64,000 nucleotides of DNA, from assembly GCA_943789365.1 (NCBI GenBank), contig CALSTV010000001.1, forward strand, positions 496,001 through 560,000. Reading direction: 5' to 3'. This DNA comes from an uncultured Flavobacteriaceae bacterium (lineage in GTDB: Bacteria; Bacteroidota; Bacteroidia; Flavobacteriales; Flavobacteriaceae). How positions within the stretch are numbered: the stretch's first letter is position 1; each line of letters starts with the position of its first letter. Positions 13,985-21,932 of the stretch are shown here, piece after piece. The notes under the pieces were generated by a model. The model had not been told where the DNA came from and did no database searches. It worked only from the letters and a program-made list of their open reading frames with translations. Both the position numbers and the translations under genes were made by a program.

Positions 13985-14854
13985 ATGTCTGAAGAAATCA
14001 AAACCGAAAAACGAGTTGCAAAACCCAAATGGTTGCGTGTAAAATTACCCGTAGGTAAGAAATACACGGAACTAAGAGGTTTGGTAGATAAATACAAATT
14101 GAATACTATATGTGCCAGCGGAAGCTGTCCAAATATGGGCGAATGCTGGGGAGAAGGAACGGCAACCTTTATGATTCTTGGGAATATCTGTACGCGTTCT
14201 TGTGGTTTCTGTGGTGTAAAAACAGGACGCCCCGAAACCGTAGAATGGGACGAACCAGAAAAGGTAGCCCGCTCTATCAAGTTGATGAAAATAAAACACG
14301 CCGTAATTACTTCTGTTGATAGAGACGACTTAAAGGATGGTGGTTCTATTATTTGGGAAGAAACAATACAAGCCATCCGAAGAGCAAACCCAAACACGAC
14401 GTTGGAAACTTTAATTCCAGACTTTCAGGGCATCGAAAAAAATATTGACCGTTTGCTACGTGCAGCTCCTGAAGTTATATCACATAATTTAGAAACCGTT
14501 CGACGCCTTACGCGTGAAGTTAGAATTCAAGCGAAATACGATCGCAGTTTGGCGGTTTTAAAATATTTAAAAGACAACGGCCAACGCAGAACCAAATCAG
14601 GTATTATGCTGGGCTTGGGAGAAACTGAGGACGAAGTGATTGAAACTTTACACGACCTCGCCAAAGCAAAAGTAGATGTAGTTACGATAGGACAATACCT
14701 GCAACCGAGTAAAAAACATTTGCCAGTAAAAGAATTTATCACACCTGAACAATTTGAAAAATACAAAAAAATTGGCTTAGAGCTTGGTTTTAGACACGTA
14801 GAAAGCAGTGCTTTGGTAAGATCTTCCTATAAAGCACAAAAACATTTGGAGTAA
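13985..14854 (+). CDS. lipA: Lipoyl synthase
   Basis: Radical SAM enzyme that inserts two sulfurs into octanoyl groups on lipoyl domains of 2-oxoacid dehydrogenases and GcvH. At 289 residues it has the usual length. The auxiliary cluster motif is seen as CASGSCPNMGEC (residues about 39-50) and the radical SAM CxxxCxxC as CTRSCGFC (about 70-77); GLGETEDEV and the C-terminal ESSALVRSSYKA are also family hallmarks, the final Arg-Ser-Ser region binding the auxiliary cluster. It is a single-gene unit, preceded by a terminator and a -7 box and followed by an unrelated sigma-54 promoter. No lipB is in view. Confidence 0.97.
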   Translation: MSEEIKTEKRVAKPKWLRVKLPVGKKYTELRGLVDKYKLNTICASGSCPNMGECWGEGTATFMILGNICTRSCGFCGVKTGRPETVEWDEPEKVARSIKLMKIKHAVITSVDRDDLKDGGSIIWEETIQAIRRANPNTTLETLIPDFQGIEKNIDRLLRAAPEVISHNLETVRRLTREVRIQAKYDRSLAVLKYLKDNGQRRTKSGIMLGLGETEDEVIETLHDLAKAKVDVVTIGQYLQPSKKHLPVKEFITPEQFEKYKKIGLELGFRHVESSALVRSSYKAQKHLE

Positions 14855-14862
14855 TTTCGTTT

Positions 14863-14880
14863 TTGGCACGGTAATTGCAA
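14863..14880 (+). promoter_or_regulatory. Sigma-54 (RpoN) promoter
   Basis: TTGGCACGGTAATTGCAA matches the -24/-12 consensus TGGCACG-N4-TTGCW at every position. With the C of the -12 GC at 14878, the predicted start is about 14890, which is exactly the A of a short ATG frame. It lies 9 bases past the lipA stop, facing a 79-base unit that ends in a terminator. Confidence 0.8.
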
Positions 14881-14889
14881 CTGTATAAA

Positions 14890-14940
14890 ATGAAGGGAGT
14901 GGTTACCTTTCATTTTCATAAATTAAGTTTGGTTAGTTAA
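14890..14940 (+). CDS. Possible 16-residue leaderless peptide (or small RNA)
   Basis: The frame MKGVVTFHFHKLSLVS starts at the predicted sigma-54 transcription start, so its mRNA would have no leader. Its TAA merges with the A-run that opens the terminator stem. The peptide is basic with two His and has no known domain. Because the whole transcript (about 14890-14968) is only about 80 bases, it may instead be a regulatory RNA whose short frame is incidental. Coding status is unproven; the promoter-transcript-terminator arrangement is what the sequence shows. Confidence 0.35.
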   Translation: MKGVVTFHFHKLSLVS

Positions 14941-14968
14941 AAAAGCTCTGAGTCTTCAGAGCTTTTTT
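14939..14968 (+). terminator. Intrinsic terminator of the sigma-54 mini-transcript
   Basis: AAAAAAGCTCTGA, a GTCT loop, then TCAGAGCTTTTTT: a perfect stem with a T-run. The symmetrical A-run would let it also end transcription from the minus strand. Confidence 0.85.
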
Positions 14969-15021
14969 ATATTTATAGGCATTGCTTAGACAAGCTATGA
15001 AGTTCTATACCTAGAATGCCT

Positions 15022-15480
15022 TTATCGATCCAATGCTTTAATTTTATGTTTTAATTCATTACAACTCATACAAATCATCGATTCAAGTGAACTCAATATA
15101 CTTTCCCTTTCTTTTGATAAAAATATTGCGTTCAATGTTTCCTCTGGATAAGCTACATAAATCTTAAGCAAAGAGCTATAAGGTAATTCATTTGCTGAAT
15201 TCGTCGTGTTAGTTAATAATTCGACAAATAATAAATGTAACTCTTTATCAAATTTCGAGAACATTTGACATTCAAATTTTATCAAAGCCGACTTCAAATA
15301 AGTTTCTGAATATTCTTCGGATTTTTGTCTATCCTCTTTCTTTAAGGATATAAGGAAGTTATTGTTCAATTCTATGCATTCTTCAAAAACATCTTTGACT
15401 TCCTTTACCTCCTGTGAATAACTACCATAACTATTAATCAAAAAAATGGTTCCTATTAATAATTGTTGTATTAAATTCAT
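15022..15480 (-). CDS. Secreted protein of unknown function
   Basis: A 152-residue protein opening with a clear signal peptide (hydrophobic LLIGTIFLINSYG, probable cleavage after YS or SQ). The mature part is helical and charged, with repeated Glu and Lys and a Cys-rich patch SMICMSC near the C-terminus. I recognise no family. It is a single gene, convergent with the sigma-54 mini-transcript and separated from the helicase gene by a repeat-rich gap, so context gives no functional clue. The ATG at 15480 is the natural start because it opens the signal peptide. Confidence 0.7.
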   Translation of the reverse strand: MNLIQQLLIGTIFLINSYGSYSQEVKEVKDVFEECIELNNNFLISLKKEDRQKSEEYSETYLKSALIKFECQMFSKFDKELHLLFVELLTNTTNSANELPYSSLLKIYVAYPEETLNAIFLSKERESILSSLESMICMSCNELKHKIKALDR

Positions 15481-15572
15481 AACTGCGATATTTTTAATAA
15501 TTAATTGTCAATCTCATAACCGGATTATTTTCTAAATATGTATTCATTATATTTCTAAATTGAATTAACCCT

Positions 15573-15775
15573 CGCTGCCGCACGAATCCTTTCGTGTGCG
15601 CAACGAACTAGCCACTAATAAACGAAATTCTAAAACAATATTCGCGCTCTTCAAAAATAATTTGCTTTTCTGTAGTTAAAACACGAAACCTTGACCTACA
15701 TCTAATCCCTAATCAATTTTGAATGCCATTTATCCTTAAAATACCGAACCACACGAAAGGATTCGTGCGGTAGCG
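15573..15775. repeat. Long-spaced inverted repeat pair
   Basis: The segment CCGCACGAATCCTTTCGTGTG (21 bases) at 15578-15598 has an exact reverse complement at 15750-15770, and the match extends with one mismatch to 15573 and 15775. Each arm is also close to palindromic itself (CACGAA..TTCGTG). No transposase is present between the arms, so this resembles a small non-autonomous or extragenic palindromic element. Confidence 0.75.
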
Positions 15776-15777
15776 TG

Positions 15778-16015
15778 GGTCGAGCGGAGTCGAGACCACG
15801 TTGTTTTATAAAAAACAGTTTCAACTATATAAGAACGACCTCTCGACAAGCCTGTACCGAACTTGTTGAGGTGCTCGAGGAGACATTCTCGACAAGCCCG
15901 TGCCGAACTTGTTGAGGTACTCAAGAAGACATTCTCGACTCAAGCCTGTACCGAGCCTACCTTGTCGGCAGACAGGTTTTCCGAGATGCTCGAGGACACA
16001 GCTGTGTTCCTCAGT
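15778..16015. repeat. 46-bp tandem repeat, about three copies, in a gene-free gap
   Basis: Copies of a unit beginning CTCGACAAGCC and containing CGAACTTGTTGAGGT start at 15842, 15888 and 15934, a spacing of exactly 46 bases; the third is diverged. Just upstream, GGTCGAGCGGAGTCGAGACC (15778-15797) is itself a hairpin. The composition is GC-richer than the surroundings, as expected for an invading or structured intergenic element. No gene is supported in 15481-16023. Confidence 0.7.
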
Positions 16016-16023
16016 CTTGTCAC

Positions 16024-17451
16024 TTACTCATAGAAAGAATCATGCTTAAACCCAATTAAATACAATTTCTCTTTGGCTCTGGTAATTGCTGTATACAACC
16101 ATCTAAAATAATCGATACTTTGTCCATCCGGCAAAAAAGGCTGCTCAATAAAAACAGTATCCCACTGCCCTCCTTGTGATTTATGGCAGGTCATGGCGTA
16201 TGAAAATTTTATTTGCAGAGCATTAAAGAACTTGTTGTTTTTTACTTCTAGTAACTTTTTATACTTCGATTTGATATGGTCAAAGTCTTTCATTACTTCT
16301 TGATATAAACGATTCGAATCGTCATAGCTTAAGGATGGATTTTCAGAGGTTAGGGTATCCAGCAAAAGCACTGTTTCTAATGGAGGTTGAGACGGATAAT
16401 CAATCATTCTCACTTTTACCTCAGCAAAACGAAAACCATAGAGTTCTTTTGTACTAAATATCTCCAGAACTTCAAATGTATCTCCATTTGCAATAAAACT
16501 AATTTCTGAAGTGTCTTTCATCCAGAAATAATTATTCTTAACAGCCATGATATGATCTCCCACAGAGATTTCATTTTCTTGGTCTCTAATCTGCGTTCGA
16601 ATTTGTTGATTGTATTGATTGGCTCTTTTGTTCGATCGTACTACGATGGCTGTTTCTTCCACTCCTTGCTGATCATAAGCCGTAGTGATTGCATCTTGAA
16701 TGTCGTATCCATCTTCTAGACGAACAATATCTGGAAAACTCAAATCAAACTTAAAATTAGCTATGCTTTGACTGGCTATCATGAGTCTTAATTGGGTTGC
16801 ATTGGTCAATATACCCGAGTTTTGATGCTGACGCATCACTTCATCCAATTCTATCAATGATACATTTTTATTAAAATCATAACTCAATTTATCTTCATCT
16901 AAGGCCGGACTCACTACTAATTTAACAGGAGGCAATTGCGCCGTATCACCTATCAAAATCAATTTACAGTTCACGCCAGAATACACATAATCCATCAAAT
17001 CATTTAACAAGGAACCATTGTCAAATAATTTCGAATTGCTTGGGGCATCTGGTACCATTGAAGCCTCGTCAACAAAGAAAATAGTATTCGTGTGCTTGTT
17101 TACTTGTCTCACAAATTCTACTCCTCCATTTCCTGTTTTTTTAGGATGGTAAATTTTTTTATGAATGGTAAAGGCCTTTTTCTTAGCATACAGCGATATC
17201 ACTTTTGCCGCTCTACCTGTAGGCGCCAACAAAACAGGTTTTTTACCCACTTTCCACAAATTATTTACAACGGTACTGATACTTGTTGTTTTCCCCGTTC
17301 CTGCGTATCCTTTTAATAAAAAAACGCCTTTTGTATCCTTTTCAAACACAAAATCTGAAAGCATTGACAACAATTCATTTTGAGTGCTTGTAGGCTCAAA
17401 AGGAAAGGACTTGAGAAGTTCTTTGTAAAAATTTTGAGAAGTTTTAATCAT
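16024..17451 (-). CDS. RecD-like ATP-dependent DNA helicase (UvrD/RecD superfamily 1)
   Basis: A 475-residue superfamily 1 helicase. Motif I (Walker A) GYAGTGKTT lies near residue 48, motif II is NTIFFVDEASM near 120, GDTAQLPPV is motif III, and YTAITRAKEKLYLIG is motif VI near the C-terminus. MTCHKSQGGQWDTVFIEQ is motif V, typical of the RecD/TraA branch. It lacks the long N-terminal region of RecD2, so it is the short RecD-like type often seen in Bacteroidota. Probable role: DNA unwinding in repair or recombination. It stands alone on the minus strand; CAAATATA at 17468-17475 gives a -7 box TATATTTG on its strand. Confidence 0.88.
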   Translation of the reverse strand: MIKTSQNFYKELLKSFPFEPTSTQNELLSMLSDFVFEKDTKGVFLLKGYAGTGKTTSISTVVNNLWKVGKKPVLLAPTGRAAKVISLYAKKKAFTIHKKIYHPKKTGNGGVEFVRQVNKHTNTIFFVDEASMVPDAPSNSKLFDNGSLLNDLMDYVYSGVNCKLILIGDTAQLPPVKLVVSPALDEDKLSYDFNKNVSLIELDEVMRQHQNSGILTNATQLRLMIASQSIANFKFDLSFPDIVRLEDGYDIQDAITTAYDQQGVEETAIVVRSNKRANQYNQQIRTQIRDQENEISVGDHIMAVKNNYFWMKDTSEISFIANGDTFEVLEIFSTKELYGFRFAEVKVRMIDYPSQPPLETVLLLDTLTSENPSLSYDDSNRLYQEVMKDFDHIKSKYKKLLEVKNNKFFNALQIKFSYAMTCHKSQGGQWDTVFIEQPFLPDGQSIDYFRWLYTAITRAKEKLYLIGFKHDSFYE

Positions 17452-17520
17452 GAATGCAAATAAACAACAAATATAGGCATTGATTTCCCCGTAAAAGTTT
17501 TTATGGTTGAAAAAAAATTG

Positions 17521-17528
17521 TAGATTTG
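17521..17528 (+). promoter_or_regulatory. Putative -7 promoter element TAGATTTG
   Basis: Matches TAnnTTTG, 29 bases before the ATG at 17557 that opens the membrane protein/DUF3822/rsmD run. It is divergent from the helicase promoter. Confidence 0.55.
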
Positions 17529-17556
17529 TCTAATTCAAATTTAAACCTAGATTACA

Positions 17557-18273
17557 ATGATTATTATAGCAGGTATTATTGTGGCAATATTAATTGCCAT
17601 CCTTATTATAAAATATGTTCCTCTAAAATTACACTGGTTAGTTTCTATCGTATTACTTTCGGTTGCTGGATATTTGGGCTACTTAATTTTTGACAGTATT
17701 ATGGGACCCATTCGTTTTAATGTGGAGAAAAAAGTTCGATATGCTAAAGTCATTGATCATTTGAGAATGATTAGAGATGCGCAAGATGCACATAAGACGA
17801 TTACAGGAAAGTATGAAAGAGACGGAAACAAGTTGATAAAGTTTTTAGACACTGCTGAATTCGCAATTACGAATACACACAATGAAATCATTGAAGTAAA
17901 CAAAGGTACTAAGTGGCAACCACTAATGGTAGAAGTTGAACAAAAGGTAACAGATACAACAGGTTACGACTCTGTAAAAGAATCGCTGTTTAAAAATCGT
18001 GATTACACAAAAATGCTACAAGTTCCTGGAACAGATACCGAGTTTAAAATTACAATTGGATTTATTCAAAAAGTTGCAGGATTAGAAGTACCTGTGTATA
18101 TAGCAAAAGTTGACAAAGCAATTATTTTAGAAGGCCTAGACAAATCACTAATCAATCAAGAAAGAGAAGCAATTGGTGGAAACGAAGTGAAGGGAGAATT
18201 CCTTTCTGTAGGATCTTTGGAAGAAGTAAATTCTAACGGTAACTGGCCACCTTTTTATGACAAAAAGGAGTAA
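17557..18273 (+). CDS. Conserved membrane-anchored protein of unknown function
   Basis: A 238-residue protein with two N-terminal membrane segments (about residues 2-22 and 27-48) and a soluble C-terminal domain containing RMIRDAQDAHKTITGKYERD, reminiscent of the region after the membrane helix in type IV pilin-like proteins, though the pilin cleavage motif is absent. I know no assigned function. It overlaps the next frame by 17 bases (18257-18273), so it is probably translationally coupled to the DUF3822 gene and cotranscribed with rsmD. Confidence 0.75.
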   Translation: MIIIAGIIVAILIAILIIKYVPLKLHWLVSIVLLSVAGYLGYLIFDSIMGPIRFNVEKKVRYAKVIDHLRMIRDAQDAHKTITGKYERDGNKLIKFLDTAEFAITNTHNEIIEVNKGTKWQPLMVEVEQKVTDTTGYDSVKESLFKNRDYTKMLQVPGTDTEFKITIGFIQKVAGLEVPVYIAKVDKAIILEGLDKSLINQEREAIGGNEVKGEFLSVGSLEEVNSNGNWPPFYDKKE

Positions 18274-19105
18274 ATACATACTCGATAAATCGATTGAAAA
18301 AACCGATTTAAAGGAAACCTATCTATCCATCCAAATTAGTTTGGATGGATTTTCTTTTTGTATATATGCACCCATTTCACAAACGTATTTAACTTTTCAG
18401 CACTATGACTTTGGGCTTCAGCACAACACTCCTGACCAACTTTTAAAACTTGTTCAGACTATTTTCGATGAAAATAATCTCTTGAATCAGGACTATAAAA
18501 AAGTCAACATCATCCACCAAAATGAATTGGCTTCATTAGTCCCTGAGGAATTCTTCGATGAGGACTGCGCGAAAGACTATTTAAAAAACAATATAAAAGT
18601 GCTAAACAATGATTTTGTGAGTCACGACTTGTTAAAAAATGAATCGGCGGCACTTGTATACATTCCTTATGTAAACATCAACAACTTTATCTTTTCAAAA
18701 TTCGGTGCTTTTGAATACTTTCATTCTGCGACCTTATTTATTGATCTAAAGAACAAACTTGAACAAAATATGCATCAAACAAAGTGCTATATTCATGTAC
18801 ACCCTCATTCGTTCGATGTTCTTGTTTACAAGGCAAGTAGTTTAATTTTCTTCAATCATTTCAACTTCCAAACAGCAGCTGATTTTATTTACTACGTTCT
18901 ATTTGTCATGGAACAACTGGAACTGAGCCCTAACGAGATTGAAACTGAGTTGTCTGGTGAGATAGAACAAGATTCAGAACTGTTCAAAACTGCCTTTCAA
19001 TACATACGAAATATTCGTTTTTACAACATTCCAAATCCAAAGCTCTCTGCATCGTTTGACGAAATATCGCGACACAGTAATTATATTGATTTACATCAAT
19101 TCTAA
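18257..19105 (+). CDS. DUF3822 family protein
   Basis: At 282 residues it matches DUF3822 proteins, which in Bacteroidota sit directly upstream of rsmD as here. The fold is thought to resemble actin/hexokinase-like ATPases, but no function has been shown. Visible hallmarks are ETYLSIQISLDGFSFCI near the N-terminus, the central IYIPYVNINNF-like strand (VYIPYVNINNFIFSKFG) and the C-terminal FQYIRNIRFYNI. The ATG overlaps the end of the upstream gene, and a 41-base gap separates it from rsmD. Confidence 0.85.
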   Translation: MTKRSKYILDKSIEKTDLKETYLSIQISLDGFSFCIYAPISQTYLTFQHYDFGLQHNTPDQLLKLVQTIFDENNLLNQDYKKVNIIHQNELASLVPEEFFDEDCAKDYLKNNIKVLNNDFVSHDLLKNESAALVYIPYVNINNFIFSKFGAFEYFHSATLFIDLKNKLEQNMHQTKCYIHVHPHSFDVLVYKASSLIFFNHFNFQTAADFIYYVLFVMEQLELSPNEIETELSGEIEQDSELFKTAFQYIRNIRFYNIPNPKLSASFDEISRHSNYIDLHQF

Positions 19106-19146
19106 TTTTCGAATAACGTATCAAGTTATTCCATTCAATTTATACT

Positions 19147-19689
19147 ATGAGAATCATTTCAGGAAAACACAAGGGACGCAGGTTAAATGCACCTAAAAAC
19201 TTACCCGTACGTCCTACTACGGATATGGCCAAAGAATCGTTATTCAACATTCTAAATAACCTGTATTATATTGAAGACATAGAAGTTCTTGACCTTTTTA
19301 GTGGCACTGGTAATATTAGTTATGAATTTGCCTCTAGAGGTTGTGATTCCATTGTTGCGGTAGACCAAAATTACGGTTGTATTAAATACATCAAACAAGT
19401 TTCAAAGGAGTTCGATTTTAACATCGATATTCTTAAAAGTGATGTCTACAAATTCATTGAAAGCACAAAAAAGAAATCTGATGTGATTTTTGCAGATCCT
19501 CCGTATGATTTTACAGAGGCACAATTTTCTAAAATTGCAACGGTTGTTTTTGAAAATGATCTACTACACTCCAATGGCGTTCTTATAATTGAACATTCCA
19601 AACAAACTAAACTGAATGCCCATCCTAATTTTAGTTATGAAAAGCGTTATGGAGGCAATGTGTTTAGTTTTTTTGAGAAAACAAATTAA
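19147..19689 (+). CDS. rsmD: 16S rRNA (guanine(966)-N(2))-methyltransferase RsmD
   Basis: Methylates N2 of G966 in 16S rRNA within the 30S subunit, using S-adenosylmethionine. At 180 residues it has the typical length. The N-terminal MRIISGKHKGRRLNAP is diagnostic, VLDLFSGTGNISYEFASRG is the SAM-binding motif (about residues 48-66), and FADPPYDF is the catalytic (D/N)PPY motif (about 118-125). It is the last gene of the run beginning at 17557 and converges with the SurA-like operon. Confidence 0.95.
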   Translation: MRIISGKHKGRRLNAPKNLPVRPTTDMAKESLFNILNNLYYIEDIEVLDLFSGTGNISYEFASRGCDSIVAVDQNYGCIKYIKQVSKEFDFNIDILKSDVYKFIESTKKKSDVIFADPPYDFTEAQFSKIATVVFENDLLHSNGVLIIEHSKQTKLNAHPNFSYEKRYGGNVFSFFEKTN

Positions 19690-19729
19690 AGCCCTGTTTG
19701 TTTCTTGCATTCGGTTACAACTACAGGCC

Positions 19730-21079
19730 CTAATTCTTATTCCAATTGTATTTAAATTCACAAGACTGATTGGATTCATTGATTTTCACAAAAGTATCTG
19801 ATACGTGAGAAACATTCCATTTATTGAGTGCATCTTCTTGCTTCTTCTGCAAAGTCATCTGCTGAATTTTCACATAATCCTTGACAAAATCAGCGGTATG
19901 CGCTTCTTCCTTGTCCCGAATTAGGATAAACTTAAACATTTTCACACCTTCTCTTGTTTCATCATAAAACGGATTCGAAATTTCTCCTTCTTTCAATGAA
20001 CTTACACGTCCATACAATGATGGATCCATTCTCGTCAATTCAAAACGTGAATCGTTTGTTTGCGGATTGATAATAATTCCTTTATTCTGACGTGTATCTT
20101 TATCGCTTGAGTATTTAACAACCGCTTTTTCAAAATCCAATTCCTCAGCTAAAATACTATCTCTAATTTTACTTATTTTTTCTTCTGCTTCTTTTAATTT
20201 TTCGTCTGATACTTTAGGCTGAATCAATATATGACGCACATCTATTTCCTGTCCTTTAATTTTTTCTAAATGGATAATATGGTATCCAAAATCAGATTTA
20301 AAGGGTTCAGAAACTTCACCTTCATCTAGACTAAATGCAACTTCTTTGAATTCTTTTACAAATTGACTTTCTCTGGTTAATGTATATTTCCCCCCATTCT
20401 GAGTTACACCTGGGTCTTCTGAGTACAAAACGGCTTTCATTCGCATACTAGAACCGTTAATAACATCTTCCCGAATTTCTTTTAATTTTTCAATTACCTC
20501 TTTTATTTCTTCTTTTGAAGGTTTTACATTAATAACGATTTGTGCCATTTCAATTTCCGCTCCAAATTCAGGTAAATTCCCATTTTCCTCCAAACTTTTA
20601 AAATACACACGCACCTCTTCAGGTGTTACTTTTACATCGGATACTACATTTTGCTTTTCACTTCGAATCAAGGTGTTTTCACGTTCAATCCTTGTCAATT
20701 CTTTTCTTAGATCATCTTCATCATCAAAACCGTACATTTCATATACTTTTTTAATGGACCCTAATTGTTGTTTTAAGTAGGCGATATTTCTTTCTACCCC
20801 CGAACTTATTTCTGCATCGGAAACGATCACGCTATCGATGACTGCATGATGAGCTAATAATTTTTGAATCATGATTTGCTCTAACATCTCACAATCCGAT
20901 AATTGGATTTTTCCTTCACTACTAGACGCTACTTCTTGCTTAAATTTCTGAACATCAGACTCTAGAACAATATTCTCACCTACAACCACTGCTACACCAT
21001 CTACTTTTATTTTTGTTTGCGACTGTACAGACCACAAACCGCAAAAAAGCAGCAGCACCAACATTTCTATTTTAATCAT
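19730..21079 (-). CDS. SurA-like peptidylprolyl isomerase (periplasmic chaperone), third of three
   Basis: A 449-residue exported foldase. The start at 21079 opens a signal peptide (MLVLLLFCGLWSVQSQ) and lies just past the stop of the preceding gene; the frame is open further upstream but would run through that gene. It has a SurA N-terminal chaperone region with VAVVVGENIVLESDV and then two parvulin (PpiC) domains, the first with AQIVINVKPS, GEVSEPFKSDFGYHIIHLEKI, the second beginning VRHILIQPK and more degenerate. Expected role: folding of outer-membrane and secreted proteins. It ends the operon 23811-19730. Confidence 0.9.
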   Translation of the reverse strand: MIKIEMLVLLLFCGLWSVQSQTKIKVDGVAVVVGENIVLESDVQKFKQEVASSSEGKIQLSDCEMLEQIMIQKLLAHHAVIDSVIVSDAEISSGVERNIAYLKQQLGSIKKVYEMYGFDDEDDLRKELTRIERENTLIRSEKQNVVSDVKVTPEEVRVYFKSLEENGNLPEFGAEIEMAQIVINVKPSKEEIKEVIEKLKEIREDVINGSSMRMKAVLYSEDPGVTQNGGKYTLTRESQFVKEFKEVAFSLDEGEVSEPFKSDFGYHIIHLEKIKGQEIDVRHILIQPKVSDEKLKEAEEKISKIRDSILAEELDFEKAVVKYSSDKDTRQNKGIIINPQTNDSRFELTRMDPSLYGRVSSLKEGEISNPFYDETREGVKMFKFILIRDKEEAHTADFVKDYVKIQQMTLQKKQEDALNKWNVSHVSDTFVKINESNQSCEFKYNWNKN

Positions 21080-21080
21080 C

Positions 21081-21932
21081 TTAATATATTTCAAATTGTT
21101 CATTTTTAATGGCATCATCGACCAATACATTTTCAACATTGTTAATAAGTTCGAGTTTCCTTTTGTGGACTATCATTTCTTGAACAGTCCTAGCAATATA
21201 ACGCAATGGCGCTATTTCATTTCTATTTATAACATCCAATATATACATATAATACAAACTCGTCTTATCCGACTTCACTGTAAAATAATTTGGTCTTATG
21301 ACTTTGTTTTTATCTGTATCTTTCAACACAGGTACTTTATTTACTACATCTTTATAGCGTATCCATAAAGAATCACTCAAGAATAACGATTCTAAACCTT
21401 CCTCTTCTTCAAGTAGAAATAAATCATTTTTCCCTTTTGAAATAAACAATCGCTTGAGTCTAGATTTCTGTTTATGCTTTTTGGAAAATTTAATATACTT
21501 AAATTTCACCAATTCTTCATTCACTCTAAAGCTTTCTTTATTTTTAGCGTAATAGTCCTCAATTTGCTCATAGGTTACTACGGTATCCAGTTTTTGAGAA
21601 ATCAACGCTTTTTTGAATGAATTGATAAACAAATCTTGTCTATACTTCCTGACTAATTTTTCCAATGCTTCGTTTTCAGAAGGCATATTAACCTCTGACT
21701 TCAGCAATAAAAGTTCTTGTTTTGCCCAAGAATTGATCAAATCTCTAGCGACCACAACACTATCTTTTGGTCGTATATTTTTAGGAAAAACAGCTTGTAA
21801 ATCTTCCAAATACAATTCAGCATCATACACACGTGCAACCACAGTACCGTTCCCGTTTTTGTTTTCTTTTTCAAAAAAACTACAGGAGGCAAGTACGACA
21901 CATAAAATGATATATATATTGTTATTCTTCAC
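21081..21932 (-). CDS. Lipoprotein related to SurA/PpiC foldases, second of three
   Basis: A 283-residue protein with a lipoprotein signal (IYIILCVVLASCSFF, lipobox LASC, Cys about 17). The remaining sequence resembles the SurA N-terminal chaperone region (DAELYLEDLQAVFP, NSWAKQELLLLKSE) but no complete parvulin domain is visible, so it may be a chaperone-only member. It overlaps the upstream PpiC gene by 11 bases and its stop directly abuts the next start, which implies coupled expression. Probably tethered to the periplasmic face of the outer membrane. Confidence 0.8.
   Translation of the reverse strand: MKNNNIYIILCVVLASCSFFEKENKNGNGTVVARVYDAELYLEDLQAVFPKNIRPKDSVVVARDLINSWAKQELLLLKSEVNMPSENEALEKLVRKYRQDLFINSFKKALISQKLDTVVTYEQIEDYYAKNKESFRVNEELVKFKYIKFSKKHKQKSRLKRLFISKGKNDLFLLEEEEGLESLFLSDSLWIRYKDVVNKVPVLKDTDKNKVIRPNYFTVKSDKTSLYYMYILDVINRNEIAPLRYIARTVQEMIVHKRKLELINNVENVLVDDAIKNEQFEIY

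Noticed and set aside
15736-15924. A 62-codon frame in the repeat-rich gap
   Set aside because: It lies entirely within palindromic and tandem repeats and has no start signal or recognisable domain.
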